Positions 26,046 to 35,156 of a DNA stretch of 64,000 nucleotides are shown here, piece after piece. Origin of the DNA: Bifidobacterium callitrichidarum (GTDB taxonomy: Bacteria > Actinomycetota > Actinomycetes > Actinomycetales > Bifidobacteriaceae). The translations under genes and the position numbers were made by a program. The stretch's first letter is position 1, and the number at the start of each line of letters is the position of its first letter. Location of the stretch: contig NZ_QFFM01000006.1 of the NCBI RefSeq assembly GCF_003129905.1, positions 1 to 64,000 on the forward strand, in the 5' to 3' direction. The notes below the pieces were generated by a model that did not search any database, was not told the origin of the DNA, and worked only from the letters and a program-made list of their open reading frames with translations.

Positions 26046-26069
26046 TTTATCTAGTAGCTGTTAGATAAA
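26046..26069. promoter_or_regulatory. TATCTA-N8-TAGATA operator, site 3
   Basis: TTTATCTA-N8-TAGATAAA, perfect 8-bp arms, about 100 bp before the GH30 start. Two sites 90 bp apart suggest cooperative repression of GH30. Confidence 0.7.
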
Positions 26070-26169
26070 GAAGTCAGCTGACGGCGAAGAAGCATAACTC
26101 AACGAAGAGCAGCGCGCCCGCCATGCCCCGCGAGTCGCGCAACCATCACCGAAAGAAAGGAAATCCATC

Positions 26170-27516
26170 ATGACCACATGGATCGCCACCACCCCGGATG
26201 CCAAGCTCGTGGACCGTTCGGCCGAAGTCGCCGCCACCGGTGCCACCGCGGCCCCGGATTTGGCTCTCGACGGCAACGAATACCAGGCGCTGCGCGGTTT
26301 CGGCGGCTGCTTCAACGAACTCGGCTGGCTGCCGCTGCAGACCGTGACCGAAGCCGAACGCGACCAGATCATCAAGGAGCTGTTCGACCCCGAGGAGATG
26401 AACTTCACGTTCAACCGCGCTCCCGTGGCCGCCAACGACTTCGCCGACCACTGGTACAGCTACGACGAGGTCGAAGGCGACTATGACATGGAGCACTTCT
26501 CCGTCGAGCGCGACGAGGAGACCCTGATCCCGTACATCCACCGCGCCCAGGAATGGCAGCCGGACATGCGCCTGTTCTCCAGCCCGTGGTCCCCGCCGAC
26601 CTGGATGAAGCGCCCGAAGGCCTACAACTACGGCCGTCTCATCCAGACCCCCGAAAACCTCAAGGCCTACGCCAAGTACCTGGTCAAGTACGTTCAGGCC
26701 TACGCCGAGCACGGCATCACCGTGAACCAGCTGCACGTGCAGAACGAGGTGTTCGCCGACCAGAAGTTCCCGAGCGCCCTGTGGGACGCCGAGGCCCTGA
26801 AGGTCTTCATCCGCGACTACCTGGGCCCCGCCTTCGACGAGGCCGGCCTCGACACCGACATCTGGCTGGGCACCCTCAACGGTCCGGAAGACATGAAGTG
26901 GACCGGCGGCGGCTACGGCATGGCCCTCAACAACTACAACCGCTTCGTGGACAACATCCTCTTCGACGACGGCGCCCGCCACTACATCAAGGGCATCGCC
27001 TACCAGTGGGCCGGCCAGAACTGCATCGCCCGCACCCACGAATCGTGGCCGGAGATCGAGCTCATCCAGTCCGAATCCGAGTGCGGCGACGGCCAGAACA
27101 CCTGGGAGTACGCGGAGTACGTGTTCCACCTCATCAACCACTACTTCCGCAACGGCGCCACCGCCTACACCTACTGGAACATGATCCTGGACGATCAGGA
27201 TTCCACCTGGGGCTGGTGGCAGAACTCCCTGTTCACCATCACCGCCGACACGCACGAGGTGCGCCGCAACCCCGAATACTACGTGATGCGCCACTTCTCC
27301 AAGTACGTGCGTCCGGGCGCGGTGCTGCTTGGCACCACCGGCCACTTCAACTCCATGGCCATCGCCTTCCGCAACCCGGACGGCACCATCGTGGTCGTGG
27401 CCCAGAACGCCCTCGAGACCGAGCGTCCGTTCGAGTTCGCCGACCCGTCAGACGCCTCCCGCGGTCTCAAGGTCACGCTCGCCCCGCGCTCCTTCAACAC
27501 CTTCGTGCTTGACTGA
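26170..27516 (+). CDS. GH30 family glycoside hydrolase (glucosylceramidase-like)
   Basis: A 448-residue enzyme with no signal peptide. LRGFGGCFNELGW near residue 43 is the GH30 opening strand; FSSPWSPPTWMKRPKAYNYG is a family hallmark. The acid/base Glu lies in HVQNEVFAD (~193) and the nucleophile Glu in IQSESECGD (~302), and the C-terminal beta-sandwich completes the protein. Length and motifs place it with subfamily-1-like enzymes that cleave beta-glucosyl (or beta-xylosyl) bonds; specificity is not certain. The start follows AAAGGAAATCC. Two dyad operators upstream and an intrinsic terminator downstream make it a single-gene unit controlled with the GH42 transporter. Confidence 0.88.
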   Translation: MTTWIATTPDAKLVDRSAEVAATGATAAPDLALDGNEYQALRGFGGCFNELGWLPLQTVTEAERDQIIKELFDPEEMNFTFNRAPVAANDFADHWYSYDEVEGDYDMEHFSVERDEETLIPYIHRAQEWQPDMRLFSSPWSPPTWMKRPKAYNYGRLIQTPENLKAYAKYLVKYVQAYAEHGITVNQLHVQNEVFADQKFPSALWDAEALKVFIRDYLGPAFDEAGLDTDIWLGTLNGPEDMKWTGGGYGMALNNYNRFVDNILFDDGARHYIKGIAYQWAGQNCIARTHESWPEIELIQSESECGDGQNTWEYAEYVFHLINHYFRNGATAYTYWNMILDDQDSTWGWWQNSLFTITADTHEVRRNPEYYVMRHFSKYVRPGAVLLGTTGHFNSMAIAFRNPDGTIVVVAQNALETERPFEFADPSDASRGLKVTLAPRSFNTFVLD

Positions 27517-27585
27517 ACGATCCTATGATCGGTGATCGACGGATGCCGATTGGGTGACCAGCATCGACTGATTGCGTTGTGACCG

Positions 27586-27618
27586 GCTCCCCTCCCATCA
27601 TCGGGAGGGGAGCTTTTT
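27586..27618 (+). terminator. Intrinsic terminator of GH30
   Basis: GCTCCCCTCCC (27586-27596), six-base loop, GGGAGGGGAGC (27603-27613), then TTTTT. Confidence 0.92.
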
Positions 27619-27781
27619 GCGTTGATTGGCCTGTTGCGTGTGCCGGCAATGCCGATGCCGCGGGCAATGCCGGTGAAGGTGAAAAGGCGAAGGTGGTGCC
27701 GCCCCTGTTCGGTGAGTTGGGCGGTCGCTGATGATATCGTTGTCATGGACAGCAGGCAGCACCAACGCAAAGGAGCACGGC

Positions 27782-30319
27782 ATGACCTTCCCGAAACTGA
27801 AGACCAATCCCGGCATGAACCCGGCGGCGGTGATCCAGGGCGACCGCTGGCGCATCGGCATCCTCACCGAATCGCTCATCCGCCTCGAATGGCAGGAAAA
27901 TGGACATTTCGAGGACCATGCCACGCAGATGGTCGTGGACCGCGACTTCGCCGAGGAAACCCCGCACTTCACCCAAACCATCCGCGACGGCCTGCTCATC
28001 GTGGACACGCCGGCCCTGCGCCTGACCTACGACATGCAGCCCTTCAGCAAGGAAGGCCTGAGCATCGTGGTCAAAGGCGTGGCCAACTCCCAGATGAACA
28101 CCTGGCATTACGGCGACGTGCAGCGCGGCAACCTGAGGGGCACCGCCCGCACGCTGGATGAGGTGAACGGCGAGACCAAGCTGGGCCTCGGCGTGATCTC
28201 CCACGACGGCTGGGCCGTCATCGACGACTCCGCCTCGAACATCATCGTGGACGGCGCCGAAGCCGCCGAGGTCAAGGGCGAGGCCAACCCGTTCGGCACC
28301 TGGGTCGTTCCACGTGACAACGATGGCACAGATCTCTACTTCTTCGGCTATGGCCACCGCTTCGTCGAGGCCGTGCAGGACTTCTATCGCCTGACCGGAC
28401 CCACCCCGCTGTTGCCGCGCTTCGCCCTAGGCAACTGGTGGAGCCGCTACCACCGTTACACCGAAGCCGAATACCTGAAGCTCGTGGACCGCTTCGAGCA
28501 GGAGGGCCTGCCGTTCACCACCGCCGTCATCGACATGGACTGGCACCTCGTGGATGACGTGGACCCCAAATACGGCTCCGGCTGGACCGGATACACCTGG
28601 AACCGCAAGTTCTTCCCCGACCCGGAACGCTTCCAGCGCACCCTGCACGAGCACGGCCTCAAAACCACGCTCAACGTCCACCCGCGAGACGGCATCCGCG
28701 CCTTCGAGGATGGCTACGAGGCGGTGGCCGAGGCCATGGGCATCGATCCGAAGAGCGGCGAACCGGTGGAATTCGACCTGACCAGCCCGCGCTTCATGGA
28801 CGCCTATTTCAACCTCCACCACAACCTCGAGAACATGGGCACCGACTTCTGGTGGCTCGACTGGCAGCAGGGCGGCGTGACCCGCCAGAAGGGTCTCGAC
28901 CCGCTGTGGATGCTCAACCACATGCACTACCTCGACTCCGGACGCGAGGACCGCTGGCCGCTCACCTTCTCCCGGTACGCCGGCCCCGGTTCGCACCGCT
29001 ACCCGGTCGGCTTCTCCGGAGACACCGTGGTCACGTGGGAATCGCTGAAATTCCAGCCCTACTTCACCTCTACCGCATCCAACATCGGCTACGGCTGGTG
29101 GAGCCACGACATCGGCGGCCACATGTTCGGCTACCGCGACGAGGAACTGGAGGCCCGCTGGTACCAGCTCGGCACGTTCAGCCCCATCAACCGCCTGCAC
29201 TCCACTGATTCGCCGTTCAACGGCAAGGAGCCGTGGAACTTCCACGCCGAAACGCGCAATGCCATGGACAAGGCCCTGCGCCTGCGCCACATGCTCCTGC
29301 CGTACCTGTACGCCATGAACTGGCGTGCCGCCGCCGAAGGCCGTCCGCTGGTCGAACCGATGTACTGGCAGTCGCCGGAGAACGCGAATGCCTACGGCGT
29401 GGAACAGGAGTTCCGCTTCGGCACCGAACTCATCGTGGCCCCGATCGTGACCCCCGCCGACCGCGACGTGCAGATGGCCAAGGCCGACGTCTGGCTGCCG
29501 CAGGGCACCTGGTTCGACTTCTTCACCGGTCGCCGCTACGAGGCCCGTCCCGCCGCTGGCCGCAAGTTCGAGGTCTGGCGCGGGCTCGACGGCATGCCCG
29601 TGTTCGCCAAGGCCGGCGGCATCGTGCCGCTGCAGACGCTGGATGAACTGAATGGTCGTGAGAACTCCGTGGCCAACCCCGCACACCTCGACGTGCTCGT
29701 CTTCCCGGGCGCATCCGGCGCATTCGCGTTGAAGGAGGACGACGGCACCAACCAGGCCCGTCCGGACGAATCGGCCCTGGCCGTCACTGCCATGAACCTC
29801 GCGTGGGGTGGGGAAGTGGCCGGCGAAGGCGAGCCCGGCGAGTCCCGCTTCGTCATCGCGCCTGTGTCCGGCAACCGTGCGGCCGTGCCCGAATTCCGCA
29901 CGTGGACCGTCACCTTCCGTGGTGTGGCGCGGAACGATTCGTCCGTCACCGGGCCGACCGTCACGGTGGACGGCAAGCCGGTCGAGGCGCAGGTCTCGTA
30001 CGATGCGGAGTCGCTGAGCCTCACGGTGACGGTATCCGACGTGCCGGTCAGCGCGGAACTTGCGATTGCCGCAAAGCTTGCGATCGCCGACGACCCGTCC
30101 GTCGAGGACGCCTTCCGCGTGCTGTACGACGCGCAGATCGACTACCTCACCAAGGAGCGCGCCTACGGGCTCATCCGCGAGAGCGGGGCGGGGGCACTGG
30201 GTGCGCTGCATACGTTGGAAAGCACGGCCAGCGACCGCCCGCGCCACGACTTCGATGACTCGCACATGCCGTCCGCGGTGATTCAGGCCATCGCCGAACC
30301 GCTGCTGCGCACGATGTGA
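27782..30319 (+). CDS. GH31 family glycoside hydrolase
   Basis: An 845-residue enzyme with the usual N-terminal beta-sandwich, barrel and C-terminal beta domains. LGNWWSRYHRYTE opens the barrel, TAVIDMDWHLVDD follows, the nucleophile is Asp360 in WWLDWQQGG, and Asp414 in GFSGDT is the acid/base. The SFSPINRLH-like FSPINRLHST and RHMLLPYLYAM are standard GH31 features. The WLDWQQ form occurs in a subgroup with alpha-glucosidase and alpha-N-acetylgalactosaminidase members, so the target sugar is open. No signal peptide. AAAGGAGC precedes the ATG at 27782; an in-frame ATG at 27731 is less likely. The next gene is a TetR regulator 52 bp away. Confidence 0.9.
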   Translation: MTFPKLKTNPGMNPAAVIQGDRWRIGILTESLIRLEWQENGHFEDHATQMVVDRDFAEETPHFTQTIRDGLLIVDTPALRLTYDMQPFSKEGLSIVVKGVANSQMNTWHYGDVQRGNLRGTARTLDEVNGETKLGLGVISHDGWAVIDDSASNIIVDGAEAAEVKGEANPFGTWVVPRDNDGTDLYFFGYGHRFVEAVQDFYRLTGPTPLLPRFALGNWWSRYHRYTEAEYLKLVDRFEQEGLPFTTAVIDMDWHLVDDVDPKYGSGWTGYTWNRKFFPDPERFQRTLHEHGLKTTLNVHPRDGIRAFEDGYEAVAEAMGIDPKSGEPVEFDLTSPRFMDAYFNLHHNLENMGTDFWWLDWQQGGVTRQKGLDPLWMLNHMHYLDSGREDRWPLTFSRYAGPGSHRYPVGFSGDTVVTWESLKFQPYFTSTASNIGYGWWSHDIGGHMFGYRDEELEARWYQLGTFSPINRLHSTDSPFNGKEPWNFHAETRNAMDKALRLRHMLLPYLYAMNWRAAAEGRPLVEPMYWQSPENANAYGVEQEFRFGTELIVAPIVTPADRDVQMAKADVWLPQGTWFDFFTGRRYEARPAAGRKFEVWRGLDGMPVFAKAGGIVPLQTLDELNGRENSVANPAHLDVLVFPGASGAFALKEDDGTNQARPDESALAVTAMNLAWGGEVAGEGEPGESRFVIAPVSGNRAAVPEFRTWTVTFRGVARNDSSVTGPTVTVDGKPVEAQVSYDAESLSLTVTVSDVPVSAELAIAAKLAIADDPSVEDAFRVLYDAQIDYLTKERAYGLIRESGAGALGALHTLESTASDRPRHDFDDSHMPSAVIQAIAEPLLRTM

Positions 30320-30357
30320 TCGCCTTTCCCGCCTTCTCTTTTTGGGAGGGGGCGGGA

Positions 30358-30363
30358 TACACT
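30358..30363 (+). promoter_or_regulatory. -10 box, possible leaderless tetR promoter
   Basis: TACACT lies eight bases before the ATG at 30372, which has no Shine-Dalgarno sequence. The arrangement copies the one at 21085-21098. Confidence 0.45.
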
Positions 30364-30371
30364 GGGCAGCT

Positions 30372-31016
30372 ATGTCCACACAATCCACACAGCAGGCGAC
30401 GCCCAAGCGCGTCCGCAAATCTCCCGAGGAACGCAAACGCGAAATCCTCGACGCGGCGGTGCGCCTCATCTCCGAGCGGGGATACAACGGCATCTCAGTA
30501 CAGGACGTGGCCGATGCGGTGGGCGTCACCAAGCAGGGCGTGCTGCGGTATATCGGCAGCAAGGACAACCTGCTCGCCATGGTGTACCTCGAAAACTACA
30601 ATGCCACCGGCAACGTGGAGGATTTCCGCGCATCGGGCGAGCCGGGTTCCGAGGAAGGCAACCTGCGGCTGCCGTCCTACCTGAGGTTCCTGGTACGGCA
30701 CAACTCCCGCCGCCGCATGCTGGTGCAGCTGTTCTCCATCCTGCAGGTCGAGTCGTTCAACCCGGATCACCCGCTGCACGATGAGTTCGCCGACCGTCAG
30801 AATTCGGTCTGGCGCTATTATTCCTGCTTCGAATGGCGGGTCCCGCCCGCGTTCGACTCGTTCGACGACGTTCGTCCCACCGTGCGCAAGGCCCTGGAGA
30901 TCATGGACGGCGTGCAGCTAAGATGGCTGCGTGAGCCCGCCATCGACCTCAACGAGGAGTGGGCCGAGCTGGAGCCGATGATCTTCCCGTCGCCCCTGTG
31001 GGACGGGTACCGCTGA
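30372..31016 (+). CDS. TetR-family regulator (second of five)
   Basis: A 214-residue regulator closely similar to the one at 21098: both contain KRVRKSPEERR/K, a helix-turn-helix (here VADAVGVTKQGVLRYIGSKD) and the C-terminal FPSPLWDGYR. It likely regulates one of the neighbouring hydrolase genes. The ATG at 30372 is chosen because of the -10 box upstream; 30342 is an alternative in-frame ATG. No palindromic operator is obvious in the 52-bp gap before it, so it may bind elsewhere in the island. Confidence 0.88.
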   Translation: MSTQSTQQATPKRVRKSPEERKREILDAAVRLISERGYNGISVQDVADAVGVTKQGVLRYIGSKDNLLAMVYLENYNATGNVEDFRASGEPGSEEGNLRLPSYLRFLVRHNSRRRMLVQLFSILQVESFNPDHPLHDEFADRQNSVWRYYSCFEWRVPPAFDSFDDVRPTVRKALEIMDGVQLRWLREPAIDLNEEWAELEPMIFPSPLWDGYR

Positions 31017-31090
31017 CCCGGCTGATTTCGGGGGCGGACGTTTTTTCGATTGTTGTCGAATCGTTATCTAACAACCATTCGCAAATAACG

Positions 31091-31106
31091 GACTGTCCGG
31101 TCAGTC
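31091..31106. promoter_or_regulatory. Dyad upstream of third TetR gene
   Basis: GACTG-N6-CAGTC lies about 60 bp before the TetR start at 31168 and may be its own operator. A half-site GTTATCTAAC of the other operator family is at 31063-31072. Confidence 0.45.
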
Positions 31107-31167
31107 GGAGGCTTTGCCATGCTACGCTGACTGCGGTAAACGTTTTCTAACGATGGTGAGGTTTTCC

Positions 31168-31806
31168 ATGGTGGAGAAAAGCGCGGCGGACGTGCAGCGA
31201 CATCGTCCCGAAACCGAGGCGAGGCGCAAGGCGATCCTCCAGGCGGCCGTTGAGGTGTTCGGGCAGAAGGGCTCGGCCAAGGGCACGCTGGAGGAGGTCG
31301 CCGAAAAAGCGGGTATGACGCGCGCCGGCGTGCTGCACCACTTCGGCTCCAAGCAGCGCCTGCTGCTGGAAACCATGCAATACCGCGATTCCATCGACGT
31401 GGCCGGCTACGCGAACAAGCACATTCCGGACGGCGCCGATCTGTTCCGTCATCTCATCAAGACCGCGCAGATGAACCAGCAGCGCAAGGAGATCACCCGC
31501 GCCTACGTCACGCTGTCCTCGGAGTCCGTCGCGGACGGCAACGTCGGATACGAATACTTCAAGCACCGGTACGAGGTGCTGCGCGGCGAGCTGTCGGACG
31601 CGCTGAAGGTCATGGGCAAGGCGCGCGGCGTCGAAGTGGACGAGAAGGTCGCGTTGAACACGTCGGCGGCCATTCTGGCTGCCATGGATGGTTTGCAGCT
31701 GCAGTGGATCCTCGATCCGGAGGCCGTGGACCTGTCCGAAGCCACGGAGTATATGATTCGTGCGCTGGTGGCGCAGGTGTTTAACCCGGGGGAGCAGGCT
31801 ATCTGA
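31168..31806 (+). CDS. TetR-family regulator (third of five)
   Basis: A 212-residue TetR protein with helix-turn-helix ILQAAVEVFGQKGSAKGTLE and VAEKAGMTRAGVLHHFGSKQ. It lacks the C-terminal PxPxWDxYR signature of the other four, so it belongs to a different branch. GGTGAGG precedes the ATG at 31168; in-frame ATGs at 31114 and 31153 are less supported. It sits just upstream of a decayed binding-protein gene, perhaps its former target. Confidence 0.87.
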   Translation: MVEKSAADVQRHRPETEARRKAILQAAVEVFGQKGSAKGTLEEVAEKAGMTRAGVLHHFGSKQRLLLETMQYRDSIDVAGYANKHIPDGADLFRHLIKTAQMNQQRKEITRAYVTLSSESVADGNVGYEYFKHRYEVLRGELSDALKVMGKARGVEVDEKVALNTSAAILAAMDGLQLQWILDPEAVDLSEATEYMIRALVAQVFNPGEQAI

Positions 31807-32106
31807 GTTGCGTTATGCGCGGAATCCGGGTTTGGTGCCTTTGCTGGATACGATCCGGCAAAGGCAGCTTTGTTTTTGGCGGAAGCGGCCATTTGCGCGG
31901 CTTTTCAGGTGATTAACGCGATTAAGACATGCCGGTCAATTGTTCTACTTGACTTACTTACTGACTCATCAGCAAGATATTCGTATCACTGATGGAGATA
32001 GGAAGGAATTTCCGGCAGTGAACGTCACAACAGGGTGACGGAGGGGGATTTCACAGATGAAATTTTCCCGAGGAAAGAGAAAACGGCATCGCCATAGGAG
32101 GTCCGT
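31807..32106. promoter_or_regulatory. Former promoter region of the decayed binding-protein gene
   Basis: No gene is visible in this 300-bp gap. CTTACTTACT (31953-31962) matches one half of the AGTAAGTAAG operator family. AGGAGG (32098-32103) precedes the remnant's ATG. Confidence 0.45.
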
Positions 32107-32395
32107 ATGCGTTTTACAAATCATCTGAAGAGTGCGGCGGCACTGGTGGCCGAGCTGCAATGTTGCTGTCGGTGACGGCATGCGGCGGCGGTACCTCCGG
32201 TTCCCAATCCAGCGCAGATGATGCCACGTCCATCACCATCGCCAAGCCGGACGGCGCGGTCGGCTCCGAGAACAACAACCCGTTCATCGGCGACTCTTCC
32301 GCGATGAAGCTGGGCTACGCCAACGCCATCTATGAGCCGCTGGCCATCGTCAACATGGTCGACCCGACACAGGAAATCAAGCCGATCCTGACCTT
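32107..32395 (+). pseudogene. Remnant of an ABC transporter substrate-binding protein
   Basis: An ATG with a good AGGAGG site starts MRFTNHLKSAAALVA, a lipoprotein signal, but a single-base deletion near 32151 shifts the frame. The next frame continues MLLSVTACGGG (lipobox Cys) and ATSITIAKPDGAVGSENNNP, the mature N-terminus of an oligopeptide/oligosaccharide binding protein of the family-5 type. Similarity ends after TQEIKP near 32395, where the sequence runs into the GH3 promoter. About 85 of an expected 500 or more residues remain, so the gene is dead by both frameshift and truncation. Confidence 0.75.
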
Positions 32396-32455
32396 CCTGA
32401 CCTTTGTTTCGCGCGCCGCCGCGCGTCCGTGTGTCGTCGCGGCGGCGTGCTAAAC

Positions 32456-32467
32456 TACCAATTGGTA
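32456..32467. promoter_or_regulatory. Palindromic operator before first GH3 gene
   Basis: TACCAATTGGTA is a perfect 12-bp palindrome 48 bp before the GH3 start. The regulator is unknown; its spacing differs from the ACCAACCGGTTGGT site at 46261. Confidence 0.5.
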
Positions 32468-32514
32468 ATTAAAGGAACGTTGTTCGATTTCATCGAAGAA
32501 AGCGAAAACCCCAA

Positions 32515-34860
32515 ATGACTGAGAACGCAGCAACCCTGCCCTACAAGAACCCCGACCTGCCCGCCGCCGAGCGCATCGCCGACCTGCTCTCCCGCATGAC
32601 CCTCGAGGAGAAGGTCGGCCAGATGATGCAGTTGGACGCCCGCGGCGGCGACCTTGACGACCTCATCGTCAACAAGCACGTCGGCTCCATCCTGCACACC
32701 AGCCCGGAGGACCTGCCCCGCGCCGTCAAGACCGTCAACGAGAAGACCCGTCTCGGCATTCCGCTGGTCATCGGCGACGACTGCATCCACGGCTACTCCT
32801 TCTGGCCCGGCGCCACGATCTTCCCCTCGCAGCTGGGCATGGCGCTGAGCTGGGACCCGGCCGCGGTCGAGGCCGCCGGTCGCGCCACCGCCGAGGAAGT
32901 CTCCTGCACCGGCGTGCACTGGACCTTCTCCCCGGTACTGTGCATCGCCCGCGATACCCGTTGGGGCCGCGTGGACGAGACCTTCGGCGAGGACCCGATG
33001 CTGATCGGCGAGCTCGCCTCCGCCATGGTCAAGGGCTACCAGGGCGGCGCCAAGGCCGGTGAGGAACTGCCGAAGAACGCCATCCTGGCCTGCGCCAAGC
33101 ACTTCGCCGGCTACTCCGAGACCCAGGGTGGCCGCGACGCCTCCGAGGCCGACCTGTCCCACCGCAAGCTCGAATCCTGGTTCCTGCCGCCGTTCGAGCG
33201 CGTGGCCAAGGAAGGCTGCGGCACGTTCATGCTCGGCTACGAATCCATCGACGGTGTGCCGGTCACCTTCAACAAGTGGCTCCTGACCGACAAGCTGCGC
33301 GGCGCCTGGAAGTACCAAGGCACGCTCATCACCGACTGGGACAACGTGGGCCGTTCCGTGTGGGAGCAGAAGGTCAAGCCCGACTACGTGCATGCCGCCG
33401 CCGACGCCGTCAAGGCCGGCAATGACCTGGTCATGACCACCCCGCAGTTCTACGAGGGTGCCATCGAGGCCGTGAAGACCGGTCTGCTGGACGAATCCTT
33501 GATCGACGAGGCCGTCGCCCGTATCCTGGCCCTGAAGTTCCGTCTCGGCCTGTTCGAGGATCCGCGCCTGCCGGACGCCGAGCGCATCAAGACCGTCATC
33601 GGCTCCGCCGAACACCAGCAGGTCAACCTGAAGCTCGCCCGCGAGGCCGTGGCCCTGCTGCGCAACGACGGCAACTTGCCGTTCGCCGCCGGCTCCGCCA
33701 AGCGCATCGCCGTGGTCGGCCCGCTCGCCGACGACGCCCAGAACCAGCTCGGCGACTGGACCGGCAACTCCGGCCAGGTCTCCTGGATGCCGGACGGCCA
33801 GCCGCGCGAGATGATCACCACCGTGCTCGATGGCATCCGCGAGCTCGCCGGTGAAGGCACCGAAGTCGTGTACTCCCGCGGCGCGAACGTCGTGGATCTC
33901 GTGACCGACCCGGCTGGCGAGTTCTACCCGGACGGCCAGCCCCGCCCGAAGATCGGCATCTCCGCCGCCGTGGACCAGTCCATGCTTGATGAAGCCGTGG
34001 CCAACGCGCGCCAGTCCGACCTGATCGTGGCCGTGGTGGGCGATACCGTGCAGCTCACCGGCGAATCCTGCTCCACCGCCACCCTCGAACTGCTCGGTGG
34101 TCAGAACGCGCTGCTCGACGCGCTCGCCGCCGTCTCCCGCGAAACCGGCAAGCCGATGGTCACCGTGCTCGTGAGCTCCAAGCCGCAGATCCTGCCCGCC
34201 TCCATCGTGGGCGAGGCCGGCGTGTTCGCCAAGCGCGTGAGCGACCCGTCCACCGGCACCGGCTCCATCCTGTGGGCCGCGAACCCCGGCATGAAGGGCG
34301 GCCAGGCCATCGCCGAAGTCATCTTCGGCCTGACCAACCCGTCCGGCCGCCTGCCCGTGACCTTCCCGCGCCATGCGGGCCAGTTGCCGGTCTACTACAA
34401 CCAGGTGCGCGGCCAGCACGGCGACCGTTACGCCGACCTCACTCAGGATCCGGCGTTCGCGTTCGGCGAGGGCCTGAGCTACACCACGTTCGAGTATGGC
34501 GAGCCCGTCGTCACCGGCGGTGCCTCGAATGCGGACGGCACCTTCGCCGAGGGCGACACCGTGCACGCCTCCATCACCCTGACCAACACGGGCGACCGTG
34601 CCGGCGTTGAGGTCGTGCAGGCCTACATCGGCGACATCGTGACTTCCTACAGCTGGACCGACCGCGAGCTCAAGGCCTTCCAGCGCGTGGCCCTGGAGCC
34701 TGGTGAGACCAAGACCGTTTCCTTCGAGATTCCGGTGGCCGACTGCACCATCGTGGACCCGGACGCCAACCGCATCGTGGAGCCCGGCGAATTCGAGCTG
34801 CTCATCGGCCACTCCTCGCGCCGCGAGGAACTCAAGCGCACCACGTTCACCGTGGCGTGA
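32515..34860 (+). CDS. Beta-glucosidase-type GH3 glycoside hydrolase
   Basis: A 781-residue cytoplasmic GH3 enzyme. LLSRMTLEEKVGQMMQLDA starts the barrel, TFSPVLCIARDTRWGRVDET carries substrate-binding residues, and LITDWDNVGR holds the probable nucleophile Asp274. The alpha/beta sandwich (WAANPGMKGGQAIAEVIFG) and a C-terminal fibronectin-III-like domain (residues ~660-781) are complete. The family removes terminal beta-glucose or beta-xylose. The ribosome-binding site is weak (GAAGAAAG). It lies downstream of a palindrome and the binding-protein remnant, suggesting the locus once included its own importer. Confidence 0.92.
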   Translation: MTENAATLPYKNPDLPAAERIADLLSRMTLEEKVGQMMQLDARGGDLDDLIVNKHVGSILHTSPEDLPRAVKTVNEKTRLGIPLVIGDDCIHGYSFWPGATIFPSQLGMALSWDPAAVEAAGRATAEEVSCTGVHWTFSPVLCIARDTRWGRVDETFGEDPMLIGELASAMVKGYQGGAKAGEELPKNAILACAKHFAGYSETQGGRDASEADLSHRKLESWFLPPFERVAKEGCGTFMLGYESIDGVPVTFNKWLLTDKLRGAWKYQGTLITDWDNVGRSVWEQKVKPDYVHAAADAVKAGNDLVMTTPQFYEGAIEAVKTGLLDESLIDEAVARILALKFRLGLFEDPRLPDAERIKTVIGSAEHQQVNLKLAREAVALLRNDGNLPFAAGSAKRIAVVGPLADDAQNQLGDWTGNSGQVSWMPDGQPREMITTVLDGIRELAGEGTEVVYSRGANVVDLVTDPAGEFYPDGQPRPKIGISAAVDQSMLDEAVANARQSDLIVAVVGDTVQLTGESCSTATLELLGGQNALLDALAAVSRETGKPMVTVLVSSKPQILPASIVGEAGVFAKRVSDPSTGTGSILWAANPGMKGGQAIAEVIFGLTNPSGRLPVTFPRHAGQLPVYYNQVRGQHGDRYADLTQDPAFAFGEGLSYTTFEYGEPVVTGGASNADGTFAEGDTVHASITLTNTGDRAGVEVVQAYIGDIVTSYSWTDRELKAFQRVALEPGETKTVSFEIPVADCTIVDPDANRIVEPGEFELLIGHSSRREELKRTTFTVA

Positions 34861-34954
34861 TTGACCAATCGGCCTGGCTGGTCGGTCGGCTGTCCATTGT
34901 CCGTCTAATTGGATGGTTGCATGGCCGACCGGCTGCTTGGTTGATTGATTACCG

Positions 34955-35004
34955 GCCCGTCCGAGGTGTCCCCGTCTCCTTTGGCACCTCGGGCGGGCTT
35001 CTTT
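34955..35004 (+). terminator. Intrinsic terminator of GH3
   Basis: GCCCGTCCGAGGTG (34955-34968) pairs, with one G-T wobble, with CACCTCGGGCGGGC (34985-34998), followed by TTCTTT. Confidence 0.8.
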
Positions 35005-35156
35005 GCGCCTGTTTTGCCGCACTGAGTGGGGTGTAAGCGAGGTAATCCGGGTAGTTGCTGCCTGTGCGACCCTTTTTGATGATGCCTCGACGTGCTGCAT
35101 GGCCGATATGTGATATGTGTTGTCTGGTATGTCGAGACGATTCGAATGGAGATGCA

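Larger units (their letters stand above)
25738..26169. promoter_or_regulatory. Long intergenic region upstream of GH30
   Basis: This 432-bp region holds no gene. The left half is a long hairpin element (25778-25901); the right half, AT-rich, carries two TATCTA-N8-TAGATA operators and the AAGAAAGGAAA ribosome-binding region before GH30. Confidence 0.6.

Noticed and set aside
32396..32453. Residues LTFLTFVSRAAARPCVVAAAC as a genuine C-terminus of a small lipoprotein
   Set aside because: The similarity to binding proteins stops abruptly and the tail is read from a GC-rich non-coding segment before the GH3 promoter.
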